Shown here: positions 1 through 7,373 of the stretch, in pieces
Position numbering within the stretch: the first letter of the stretch is position 1
Layout of the letters: each line of letters begins with the position of its first letter
Origin: Candidatus Njordarchaeota archaeon
GTDB lineage: Archaea; Thermoproteota; JANJXX01; Panguiarchaeales; Panguiarchaeaceae
Reading direction: 5' to 3'
NCBI GenBank assembly: GCA_029855985.1
Contig: JAGSHR010000192.1
Coordinates: forward strand, 1-15,913
DNA: 15,913 bases
The notes under the pieces: model-generated
What the model saw: the letters and a program-made list of their open reading frames with translations, nothing else
The model's database searches: none
What the model was told of the DNA's origin: nothing
Made by a program: the position numbers and the translations under genes

Positions 1-19
1 AGATGTGTATAAGAGACAG
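1..19. other. Tn5/Nextera mosaic-end adapter remnant
   Basis: The first 19 bases are exactly the Tn5 transposase mosaic end used in Nextera libraries (AGATGTGTATAAGAGACAG). This is untrimmed adapter, not genome, so native sequence begins at about base 20. The minus-strand frame of the neighbouring gene stays open through the adapter, which makes an artificial C-terminus. Confidence 0.95.
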
Positions 20-1831
20 AGATTTAATAGTTTCTGGGGGGCCTACAAGTACCTCGTAAGTGAATACTCCCTCATCCGTTTTTGAAACCTTCAATCCAAT
101 AGTTAATTTTAGGGGGACATTACGCAGATAATTCTTCCTCTTAATTATGAATGATCCTCTCGCTAGATACATTCCAGAAGGAGGCGTTAATGATACGTCT
201 TCAGGGAAACACCAAAACACATCAATGGCGGAATACCCTTGCTTCCAAGCAGAAGAGTAACTTGCAGCAAAGATAGCTGCTTCCAAGATATCGTTGCTAG
301 TCTTATCAATATTTCTACCATTTTTAATTATAGTTGCTGGAGCGCCATGAATCTCAGCGTGTAAGAACAAGTCTTTCTCGTTCATATAGTTTTTAACTAG
401 TCGTTCGTTGCTTTCTGCGTCTTTTCCTGCAACAACGAGGTAACCATTGGTTGTGAAGAACCATCTGAATTGATGGTACCACTTTTTAGGTGGTATTTTT
501 ATGATTATTTCTTTTTCTTTCTTGATTTCTATTCTTTTGCTTGATAGCTTTTCGTATTCTTGTTTTGATTTTTCAAGTTCAAGTAATGCTTTTTCTCTTT
601 TCTTTTCAAGTTTTTTTGCTTTCTCAAAGTAATCATCAGCCAATTTAATGAAATCTGTAGATATATCGGCTTGTATATCTATGTTATGGGATAAACCTAT
701 GATAATTTGTCCTTTTTTTGTGATCTTCTTAATTAACTGGGCTTCCCTTATTCCTGCTTTCTTTCCCTCTTCAATCTTCTTTGAAATCTCACTCCACGAG
801 AGGTTTTTTTCTTTTCGAGCTTTTCGAATAACTTCGACGATTTCGTTTAGTTCTGGTAATTTTTCGTAGATAAGTGTTCCAATTGTTCTATACTTCTCGG
901 CTTTTTGCTTGTATTCGCTGATCAACTTTTCTTGTTGTTCAATTCGTTTTCTCATTTTCTCAAGTTCTTTCTCTATATCGAGTTCATCATCGCTTTTCTT
1001 TGCTTCTAACGTTGAATAATAGAAGTCTAAGGCTTCATTAAATGTCATGAATGTTTTTTGTTGATACGACATAGCCTCCATTAATTTTAAAGGCATAGGG
1101 GAATACTCAATTGGTTCATCATTTTGATCGAGGTAAACAACTGGTTGCATTTCGCCCTCTTTTATCTGTTTTAGAATCGACACCAAAGTTTCAATGATCA
1201 TCTCTTTTTTTGATTTCTCCAAGTTTAACGGTGGGGTTTTTTCATTTATTCCCAGCCTGTAGAGTATCTCTAAGGCATACTTTTTTCCGATTCCTAATTT
1301 TATTAGTGATTTTATTATAATATCGGCTTCGTTGAGCTTCGCTGATATGGTCTCCTTATCCATGGTAAGGGGATTAACTGGTGGATTTGGAGGGGGAATG
1401 TATGGTTGATTTGGTTTTATTGAACGATCCTTCATTTCCACGTAACGTGTAGAGAATATGATTTTGTCATCTTTTGTTAGGACAAGATTGCCGCGGTTTA
1501 ATAACTCCAAATATAGGGAGTATCCGCCTGAAATGTGAAATTTAAGGATTCTATCAAACTCAATTTGATTGATTTCAGTTATGGTTTTATTTCTCAAATG
1601 GCGTCTTAAGACCATTGCAGTATTTGTTGCCTCCCAAGATCTCTCGATGGACGTTGCGTGAACGCGAATGGAGGGCTCCATTAACAGATTTAAGACTTTT
1701 CCTTTGCAACGAAGTTTAAAGTTAAAAACATTTTTATTTTGGTAAATATTCACTATCTTGCATGGAAGGAGATTTTTAAACTCAGTGAAAAAAGCAAATA
1801 CATCAAGAGATGTCATTGGGTTAAGAGTCAT
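20..1831 (-). CDS. NFACT family ribosome quality-control protein (Rqc2/RqcH-like), C-terminus cut by contig end
   Basis: Open minus-strand frame of about 604 codons, missing its stop because the contig ends. Family members bind 60S/50S subunits blocked by peptidyl-tRNA and, in characterised cases, recruit tRNA to add C-terminal tails to stalled chains. Visible order: NFACT-N domain (about 1-165) with the conserved Asp-Arg pair at D93-R94 (EFDRIL), needed for tailing in RqcH/Rqc2; a helix-hairpin-helix stretch (about 170-195, IKLGIGKKYALEILYRLG); long charged coiled-coil segments (about 255-320 and 390-448); and the NFACT-R domain from about 449 (KKWYHQFRWFFTTNGYLVVAGKD, then DLFLHAEIHGAPATIIKN). 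Start ATG 1831 has GGTGA at 1842-1838 with a 6-nt spacer. Residue M6 is an alternative start. By family length, roughly 50 residues are probably missing. It is divergent from the small membrane protein gene, only 47 bp away. Confidence 0.9.
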
Positions 1832-1878
1832 ATCGGTTCACCAATCCATATGAATCGTAAAAAATATTGGTGTTGAAT

Positions 1879-2166
1879 ATGTATACTCCAAGTGCTAATC
1901 CTCGGGAAGATTTCTGGCAGGGTATTTATGCAATTTTGAAGATATTCCTTGGAGCCCTTGTAGGGTTTACTTGCGGGGAATTCCAGATGGATGTTATAGT
2001 AGGTTTAATTTTGTGGGCGTTAATGATTGCCATATTATTTATCGCTTTTAGGTATATCATTAAGCTAGAGGATGCTCCCATCAAGTTAATTTTAATGCAT
2101 GGTACATTTGCTTCATTCATAGCCTTTGTCCTGTTTTGGGGTATTGTTATTGGCCCTCCTCATTAA
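1879..2166 (+). CDS. Small three-helix membrane protein, possibly EMC6-like
   Basis: 95-residue protein from ATG 1879, preceded by GGTG at 1869-1872 with a 6-nt spacer. In-frame TTG 1867, GTG 1870 and TTG 1873 lie on or beside that SD and are less likely starts. Three hydrophobic helices fall at about 15-34, 38-62 and 68-92, with a short polar N-terminus and almost no C-terminal tail. The third helix and end (AFVLFWGIVIGPPH) recall the end of eukaryotic EMC6 (TYVLFWTFLYGMVHVY from memory), and overall length and helix number also fit. EMC6 is a subunit of the ER membrane protein complex, a tail-anchor/multispan insertase. The assignment is inference from a short hydrophobic match. Otherwise it is an unrecognised small membrane protein. 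It is divergent from the NFACT gene. Confidence 0.6.
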   Translation: MYTPSANPREDFWQGIYAILKIFLGALVGFTCGEFQMDVIVGLILWALMIAILFIAFRYIIKLEDAPIKLILMHGTFASFIAFVLFWGIVIGPPH

Positions 2167-2196
2167 AACTATAACTGATAATTGTTAGAGTTAACA

Positions 2197-2217
2197 TTTT
2201 TCGTTCTTTTTTATTTT
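2197..2217 (+). terminator. Oligo-T terminator after the small membrane protein gene
   Basis: T-rich stretch with runs of 5, 6 and 4 T on the plus strand, 31 nt after the stop codon, as in archaeal intrinsic termination. The rest of the 161-bp convergent gap (2167-2327) is AT-rich, with nothing else recognised. Confidence 0.5.
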
Positions 2218-2327
2218 AAGTTTTAGAGAAGCAATTATGAGAGTGTTGAATCTGTCGTTTAAGAATATTCAGAAATTAAATAAAAATTAATGTTTAATTA
2301 ATTTCCCCATAAAAATTGATGAAATTT

Positions 2328-2555
2328 TTATTCTATTAACTCAACCCAAAGTATGTTGTTGCCCCTGATTAAGGTAACACCCCATCTTACCTTTGGTTGA
2401 TTCTCTTCGTCTAATTCAATTGTATCGTTTAACGCTACGTTCATAAATTCATCTAATGCGATGAGTATTCCCTCGTATAATGTGTTATCCTTGAGTTTTA
2501 TCCTCACTTTCTTATTTAGCGCATCCCTTAACGCTGTTAATGGTAACTTGGGCAA
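2328..2555 (-). CDS. Archaeal Sm-like (LSm/SmAP) RNA-binding protein
   Basis: Sm-fold protein of 75 residues (78 from the longer start). Archaeal SmAPs form heptameric rings that bind U-rich RNA. The Sm1 region is VRIKLKDNTLYEGILIALDEF followed by MNVALNDT, with the usual D-x-x-M-N pattern. The Sm2 motif IRGNNILWVEL is near the C-terminus. Two starts compete. GTG 2564 (MKNLPKL...) has no SD of its own. TTG 2555 has GGTGA at 2565-2561 with a 5-nt spacer, and that SD overlaps the GTG, so I prefer TTG. It is the last gene of the L1-L10-L12 operon, close behind the L12 stop (2579). Placement suggests co-expression with ribosome assembly or translation, which is inference. Length is normal. Confidence 0.93.
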   Translation of the reverse strand: MPKLPLTALRDALNKKVRIKLKDNTLYEGILIALDEFMNVALNDTIELDEENQPKVRWGVTLIRGNNILWVELIE

Positions 2556-2578
2556 ATTCTTCACCTAGCTTACTGCTT

Positions 2579-2899
2579 TTATCCAAATAACGAAGCTAAA
2601 CCGGCTACAGCTGCTTCCTCTTCCTTCTTCTCCTCTTTCTTTTCTTCTTTCTTCTCTTCCTTCTTCTCCTCTGCTGCCTCAGCAGGTGCTGCTGGAGCTG
2701 CTGCAACTGGCATTGCTATGCTTTTCTCCTTTATTTCATCAATGTTTACTTTTGCTAGGGCAGCTGCAACAGCCTTAGCCATTGTTTCATCCACATCAAT
2801 ACCCGCTGCTTTGAGTATGTTTACAATACCATCGGCAGATATGTCTTTTCCTCCCTCGTGTAGTATAAGGGCCGCGTATACATATTCCATTCCAGACAT
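2579..2899 (-). CDS. rpl12: 50S ribosomal protein L12 (archaeal P1 stalk protein)
   Basis: 106-residue archaeal P1/L12. Residues 1-60 form the helical dimerisation domain that docks on L10 ([21 protein letters not shown], then [21 protein letters not shown]). An Ala/Pro-rich hinge follows (about 66-77), then an acidic-basic linker of repeated EEKK units (about 80-96). The tail [11 protein letters not shown] is the conserved motif that binds GTPase elongation factors. ATG 2899 is preceded by the purine-rich GAGGGAG with a 4-nt gap. It lies 64 bp downstream of L10 in the same operon. The tail is nearly identical to that of L10, including a 14-base identical stretch (2586-2599 against 2971-2984). 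Confidence 0.97.
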   Translation of the reverse strand: MSGMEYVYAALILHEGGKDISADGIVNILKAAGIDVDETMAKAVAAALAKVNIDEIKEKSIAMPVAAAPAAPAEAAEEKKEEKKEEKKEEKKEEEAAVAGLASLFG

Positions 2900-2963
2900 T
2901 TTTCTCCCTCAAACTATATACTTATGTTTACCTTGTAAAAAATGCATAAAAAATTTAATGTTT

Positions 2964-4007
2964 TTAACCGAATAACGAAGCTAATCCTGAGACTGCGTCT
3001 TCCTCTTTTTCTTCCTCTTTTTTCTCTTCTTTTGGAGTTTCTTCCTTCTTTTCTTCCTTTGGTTCTGTGGTTGCTACTGGTGCTTTGGATAATAATTCTT
3101 TTACACTTTCTGGTAGTGCATTAGGATCAACGTTGATTACTTCTTTGGCAATATTTAATCCTAGGTTGAAGGCCTTCGATAAAATGATTTCCGCCGTTAA
3201 GTCTGTGATTATGTTTGCTTCCGCAGCCACGTTAATTGCTCTCATTATTGCTAACTGTAATTGCTGTGGTACATACTCTGCCACTGGTATTGCTAAGTTC
3301 ATTACTAGATTGTAAGCGTGAGAGAAGGCTTTGGATACCATCTCTTCATATTCCTCTAGGGGCTTTAATAGTATTTCGCTTGATATAACTTCACCATGGT
3401 CATAACCAACAATTACTTTTGGTCCAACCTCGAATGGCGATAAATCTAGTAGTGAGAGGATTTTGGCTGCTTGTGGTGTTAATTTTTGGCCTTTTTTCAC
3501 AAAGTGTGTTTCTTCCCATATCCAGATTTCTCCTTCGATCATCTTTATGGGTAATCCTGCTAATCTGAAGTCTGTCATTATTGGACCTGTTCTGTACCCT
3601 GTGTTCATTCTGGGGATGATAATATCAACTGGTGATATTTTCCCGGGCTTTGGGGGTAGTTTTTCCCTTATAGATGATAATTCTCTTGCGATTTCGAAGA
3701 TGTTCTCGTTTGTGAATACAAACGCTCTCATTCTCTGTAAGTGGTCTAAGAGTTTTTCGAGGTTCTTCTTTTTCTTAGCGACATCTCTTATTGCTAGTCT
3801 TGCTAATGTGTTTTTAGCGATAACTATCTCTGCTTTTCCCCAGAATTTCTTTCTTATATCTTTCATCATGTTGGCCGGTAGATCCTCGAAGTCGATTAGG
3901 ATAATTGTATCATACTCGTTTAATAATTTCTTTAATTTCTCCACTGTCTCTATTTTTTGTTTTGGTATTGGCCTCTTTCTCTGATATTTAAGCCCTGCGC
4001 TCATCAT
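2964..4007 (-). CDS. rpl10: 50S ribosomal protein L10 (archaeal P0 stalk base)
   Basis: 347-residue archaeal L10/P0, the stalk base that binds 23S rRNA and carries several L12 dimers. The N-terminal rRNA-binding domain (about 10-115) has DTIILIDFEDLPANMMKDIR and IVIAKNTLARLAI, followed by the archaeal/eukaryal insertion domain (about 115-215, PRMNTGYRTGPIMTDF...). The spine helices that recruit L12 come next (about 225-310). A charged EEKKEE linker and the factor-binding tail AVSGLASLFG end the protein. The start is ATG 4007 (ATG 4004 is adjacent and possible), behind a strong AGGAGGGAG SD. Only 17 bp separate it from the L1 stop, so the two are co-transcribed. Confidence 0.97.
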   Translation of the reverse strand: MMSAGLKYQRKRPIPKQKIETVEKLKKLLNEYDTIILIDFEDLPANMMKDIRKKFWGKAEIVIAKNTLARLAIRDVAKKKKNLEKLLDHLQRMRAFVFTNENIFEIARELSSIREKLPPKPGKISPVDIIIPRMNTGYRTGPIMTDFRLAGLPIKMIEGEIWIWEETHFVKKGQKLTPQAAKILSLLDLSPFEVGPKVIVGYDHGEVISSEILLKPLEEYEEMVSKAFSHAYNLVMNLAIPVAEYVPQQLQLAIMRAINVAAEANIITDLTAEIILSKAFNLGLNIAKEVINVDPNALPESVKELLSKAPVATTEPKEEKKEETPKEEKKEEEKEEDAVSGLASLFG

Positions 4008-4024
4008 TGCTCCCTCCTCTTATC

Positions 4025-4717
4025 TTATTTCTTCTTTTTCATTTCCTTTAAGCTTATCTTTACAGGAGGACCCATCGTAGTCTTTATCGTGATGCTGCCA
4101 ATGTTCCTGTATCCTTTAGGTAATCTATCCTTAATTGCCGATATGACCGTCATTGCGTTTTCAACGATTTCTTCATCATTCATGTTGACATTTCCAATTT
4201 TTACATTTATCGAAGGAGATTTGTGGAGTCTAAGCATGATTGTTCTCTTCGCGTCATCCAAAACGCTTTTTAAGTCGGCGTTGGGGGGTACTGGGATAGG
4301 CATCTTGTTCCTAGGGCTAAGGATCCTACCAAAGTATCTACCGATAATCCCCATGAGGGATTGGCTGGCTAGGAATATTCTCGTTTTTTTAGCGATCTTT
4401 TTTGCAGCTTTAGGATTAGATCTCAGTTCCTCGATTTTAGCTCTATCTATAATGGTGACTTCTCCATCTGTTTCAAGGTTCTTTAGGGCTGTTGCATGTG
4501 CATCGTCAGCGAAAAACCCAATTTTGTCTTTAGTAGCGATGGGGTACGCAAGTCTAATATTTGTTCTAAATCTATTCTCAGGTCTGTTTAAGTCCACATC
4601 CTTAATGCCTATTTGTAACTCAACGGATTCAACGAAGTTTCTTTTTGGAGATTTCTCCTTTATCTCCTTAACTGCCTGTAATAATCTCCTTCTAAGTTCT
4701 CTGTCGGAAATAGCCAA
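4025..4717 (-). CDS. rpl1: 50S ribosomal protein L1
   Basis: About 230 residues, normal length. L1 binds the mobile L1 stalk of 23S rRNA and helps release E-site tRNA; archaeal and bacterial L1 can also repress its own mRNA. Recognisable blocks: KRNFVESVELQIGIKDVDLNRPENRFRTNIRL at the N-terminus, GRYFGRILSPRNKMPIPVPP in the middle domain, and INVKIGNVNMNDEEIVENAMTVI near the end. GTG 4726 (MAILAISDRE) and TTG 4717 (MAISDRELRRR) compete. GGTGG at 4727-4723 sits 5 nt before the TTG and overlaps the GTG, and the shorter N-terminus fits homologues better, so I chose TTG. It is the first gene of the operon. L11, often next to L1, is not here. Confidence 0.95.
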   Translation of the reverse strand: MAISDRELRRRLLQAVKEIKEKSPKRNFVESVELQIGIKDVDLNRPENRFRTNIRLAYPIATKDKIGFFADDAHATALKNLETDGEVTIIDRAKIEELRSNPKAAKKIAKKTRIFLASQSLMGIIGRYFGRILSPRNKMPIPVPPNADLKSVLDDAKRTIMLRLHKSPSINVKIGNVNMNDEEIVENAMTVISAIKDRLPKGYRNIGSITIKTTMGPPVKISLKEMKKKK

Positions 4718-4790
4718 TATTGCCACCCCTTAGACTTTCGTCGAATTTTGCTAACAACATCTCAACATGAATATTACTAAAACATGTATT

Positions 4791-4801
4791 CTTTTATAAA
4801 T
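4791..4801 (-). promoter_or_regulatory. TATA box of the rpl1-rpl10-rpl12-lsm operon
   Basis: The minus strand reads ATTTATAAAAG, a good archaeal TATA element, in the 111-bp gap between rpl1 and the helicase gene. Initiation about 25 nt downstream would give a leader of about 40-50 nt before rpl1. That is long enough to hold an L1 autoregulatory site, but I could not identify one. Confidence 0.55.
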
Positions 4802-4837
4802 GAAACCATAAGTTGAATAGTTAATTTTTTTTACAAT

Positions 4838-7360
4838 CTATTTCAATTTTTCTCTTTGCCTAGCGTATTCTATTATTTTCCTAGCTGTTGTTTCTCCGAT
4901 TGTTGGTAGGCTTGATAAAACCGTTATGCTTGCTCTTGCGAGTTTCTCTATTGATGTGTATCCGTTTTCGTATAAAATTTTTGCTCTAATGCGTCCAACG
5001 GAGGGTATTGCAGTTAACTCCAATAGTTCTTCTGTAACACCATATTCAACACGTTTTCTTAGAATCTCTAGTTTATTAATTATATCCTTGTCTTTTCTCA
5101 GAACTTTAGCGAGCTCCCTTGAACTAAATAATAGTCTCTCAACCGTTCTTACAAGCTCTATAAAGTCACCAGAACCAATAGTGGGAGTTAGATCAGAAAG
5201 TATGTCCTTAATGGGTATACCGTTTATCCACTGTAAAAGTAGGGCTGTTAGAAGTAGTGAAGCAACTTCAATTTCCTCTTCGGCAGATAATTGTAGCCTA
5301 TATCTTGACGAACTATAGTATGCTAGGAAATCCAACAAGTCTTCTCCAAAATAGTCGTAAAGGATATTTCGATATTCACTAGGTAGCCTATTAAGGATAA
5401 AGCTGCTTTTTCTGATTAAAGCTACAGCTTTGATTCTATAGTATGCAACATCAGGTGTTTTTGTGAGATGAGAGAATACAGTCACTGGATCAAATTGAGC
5501 AATTGTTCTTATCTTTGTAAGCATTTTAATTATTGTTGTCGCGGTAAGCGGGTCCAAATATAACTTGGAGACAGCGACACCAACTCGTGTAGGTTGATAG
5601 TGCTCATCTTCTTTCTCAATGAAATTCCAGCGAAGTAAATCCTCCAAGGACCTAAGAACATTTCTTTCGAATAGCCCCCTAGTCGATTCATTGTTTTGAA
5701 TTTTGTAGTAATAATATGTTTTCTCGAAAAAACGAGTTATTTCCTCTTTTTTACCGCCTCCCTCCGATACAATTAATGCGAGTATTTGCTCCCTAAGAGT
5801 AGGTAAGTTAACACCCAAGTAGGATTCTACGGGTTCCATTTCTCCAAAGACATACCTTTCGAAGAGTTCTATTATTTCCTGCTTGTTTTTGGCTATCAAT
5901 ACTGATTCGCCCACACTATCAAGTCCTGGGCGTCCCGCACGACCACTTCGCTGTTTGTAACTGGCGACACTGATAACCGTTTTTCCCTCCCAAAAGTTAG
6001 AGCTAAACATTGTGTGTTCGACTACTACTCTCCTAGCCGGTAGGTTAATTCCGGCTGCAAGTGTAGGAGTTGCCACAATGACGCCTATTTTTCTGGATCT
6101 GAATGCGTCCTCAATTATTTTTCTTTCCTCTTTTGATAGGCCGGCATGATGAAACGCTACACCATATTTAATGTATTCTGCTAGTTCCTCGGTTAATGGA
6201 TTTATTTCCTCTACTGAATTAATTAGATCCATTGCAACTTGCTTAGCCGCGGGAAACATTCTATATAACTCGCTCTTCTTCATCATTTCAACAATCTTCT
6301 TGGCTGTGCTTTGTGCAAGTTTTCTAGATTTTCTAAATATAAGTATTTGCCATGTTTGCCCATAATTTTTCATCTTGTAGAACAAGTCGTAAACCATGTC
6401 GAGAATAGAGGCCATCAGGATACTTGCGGAGAGAGGAGATCTCTCCACGTTATCTACCTTTATGGCTCCCTTACCAATTTGATCTTGAAATATTTTCTCC
6501 AATTTCCTCGAGAATTCGTCCGACTTAAGCGCCCTCGTGATTTTCTTGGTTTTTGTCACTTTTAAGGATTTTATGTGGTAATCAAGTGTTTGATCCCTAA
6601 ACGCTTCTAAGTACTCATCCACATTGCTTTCTTCTGTCTCTTTGACAATTAGGTATTCAGGAGTATTTGGGTCTGGGTCATAAAAGTAGATCTTGCTAGC
6701 TTGTCTTAAATAAACGCCTTCAAGTAGTTTTACAGGTCGAACATTGTTATGGATTAACTTTGCTTTCATCCATTTTGCTATTTCCTCTGGATTTGGAATT
6801 GTTGCTGATAGACCAATAATTTGTATTCCCTTTTCAAGGGCGCGAGTTATTATGATATCTAGAATGGGGCCTCTATCATAGTCTCCTAGAAGATGAATCT
6901 CATCGATTACTATTAACTTCAAGTTATCTAACCAAGGTGGAGAATCCCTTAAAATAGAATCAGCTTTCTCGTAAGTTACAATGAGTAGATCGTTTCGTTT
7001 GCCCAATAGGTCATTTGGAAGCTCTCTATAATCTCCTGTACCTATTCCTACTCTTATATATGGATAGCGTTTAGAAAAGGTTTCTTTTACTTCTTCAGCT
7101 AGCGCTTTGTATGGGACAAGATAGAGTACTTTTTCTTTATTTAGGAGCACCCTCGAGACACTGATTATTTCGCCGATTAGAGTTTTCCCAGAGCCCGTTG
7201 GTGATGATATAATTAGGTTTTTCCCTTTCAATCCTTCCTTTACTCCCCTAACTTGAAATTCCTTTAGGTGGGTTATCCCGTTTTCTTTAAGTGAATCTCT
7301 GATTATTGGGTGTATAAATTCCAGAGAATCAATCATTGAAATGTTCTCGCGTTTACTCAT
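4838..7360 (-). CDS. Hel308-like superfamily 2 DNA helicase with inter-RecA insertion
   Basis: 840-residue Ski2-like helicase. Hel308 enzymes unwind lagging strands at stalled forks, 3' to 5'. Motifs: Q-like FQVRGV (35-40), Walker A SSPTGSGKT (52-60), PYKALAEEV (83-91), DEIH box (153-156), GLSATIPN (183-190), ATPTLAAGINLPARR (430-444) and QRSGRAGRPG (470-479). Winged-helix and ratchet domains follow. A helix-hairpin-helix domain ends it (about 783-834, IPSVGRIRAKILYENGYTSI then LPTIGETTARKIIEYA). Characterised Hel308 proteins are about 690-720 residues. Most of the extra length is a charged insertion at about 228-320, between the two RecA domains. ATG 7360 follows GAGG by 8 nt; M9 is a weaker alternative. 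It starts 13 bp after the phosphoesterase stop, indicating one operon. Another Ski2-like subfamily is possible, but the C-terminus favours Hel308. Confidence 0.9.
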   Translation of the reverse strand: MSKRENISMIDSLEFIHPIIRDSLKENGITHLKEFQVRGVKEGLKGKNLIISSPTGSGKTLIGEIISVSRVLLNKEKVLYLVPYKALAEEVKETFSKRYPYIRVGIGTGDYRELPNDLLGKRNDLLIVTYEKADSILRDSPPWLDNLKLIVIDEIHLLGDYDRGPILDIIITRALEKGIQIIGLSATIPNPEEIAKWMKAKLIHNNVRPVKLLEGVYLRQASKIYFYDPDPNTPEYLIVKETEESNVDEYLEAFRDQTLDYHIKSLKVTKTKKITRALKSDEFSRKLEKIFQDQIGKGAIKVDNVERSPLSASILMASILDMVYDLFYKMKNYGQTWQILIFRKSRKLAQSTAKKIVEMMKKSELYRMFPAAKQVAMDLINSVEEINPLTEELAEYIKYGVAFHHAGLSKEERKIIEDAFRSRKIGVIVATPTLAAGINLPARRVVVEHTMFSSNFWEGKTVISVASYKQRSGRAGRPGLDSVGESVLIAKNKQEIIELFERYVFGEMEPVESYLGVNLPTLREQILALIVSEGGGKKEEITRFFEKTYYYYKIQNNESTRGLFERNVLRSLEDLLRWNFIEKEDEHYQPTRVGVAVSKLYLDPLTATTIIKMLTKIRTIAQFDPVTVFSHLTKTPDVAYYRIKAVALIRKSSFILNRLPSEYRNILYDYFGEDLLDFLAYYSSSRYRLQLSAEEEIEVASLLLTALLLQWINGIPIKDILSDLTPTIGSGDFIELVRTVERLLFSSRELAKVLRKDKDIINKLEILRKRVEYGVTEELLELTAIPSVGRIRAKILYENGYTSIEKLARASITVLSSLPTIGETTARKIIEYARQREKLK

Positions 7361-7373
7361 TATATTTGCCTCT

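Noticed and set aside
648..869. Plus-strand open frame of 73 codons
   Set aside because: It lies antisense to the coiled-coil part of the NFACT gene, has no SD and resembles no family.
2629..2672. Tandem-like short repeat in the L12 gene, considered as a DNA repeat
   Set aside because: It encodes the EEKK linker typical of archaeal stalk proteins, so it is protein-level low complexity.
2900..2963. Possible terminator plus promoter between rpl10 and rpl12 that could raise L12 dosage
   Set aside because: T runs and a TATATA are present, but the TATA is too close to the ATG for normal archaeal initiation. The case is not strong enough to call.
3463..4733. Long plus-strand open frames opposite rpl10 and rpl1 (173 and 258 codons)
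   Set aside because: The hydrophobic translations are what antisense of Lys/Glu-rich ribosomal genes gives. The minus-strand genes are unambiguous.
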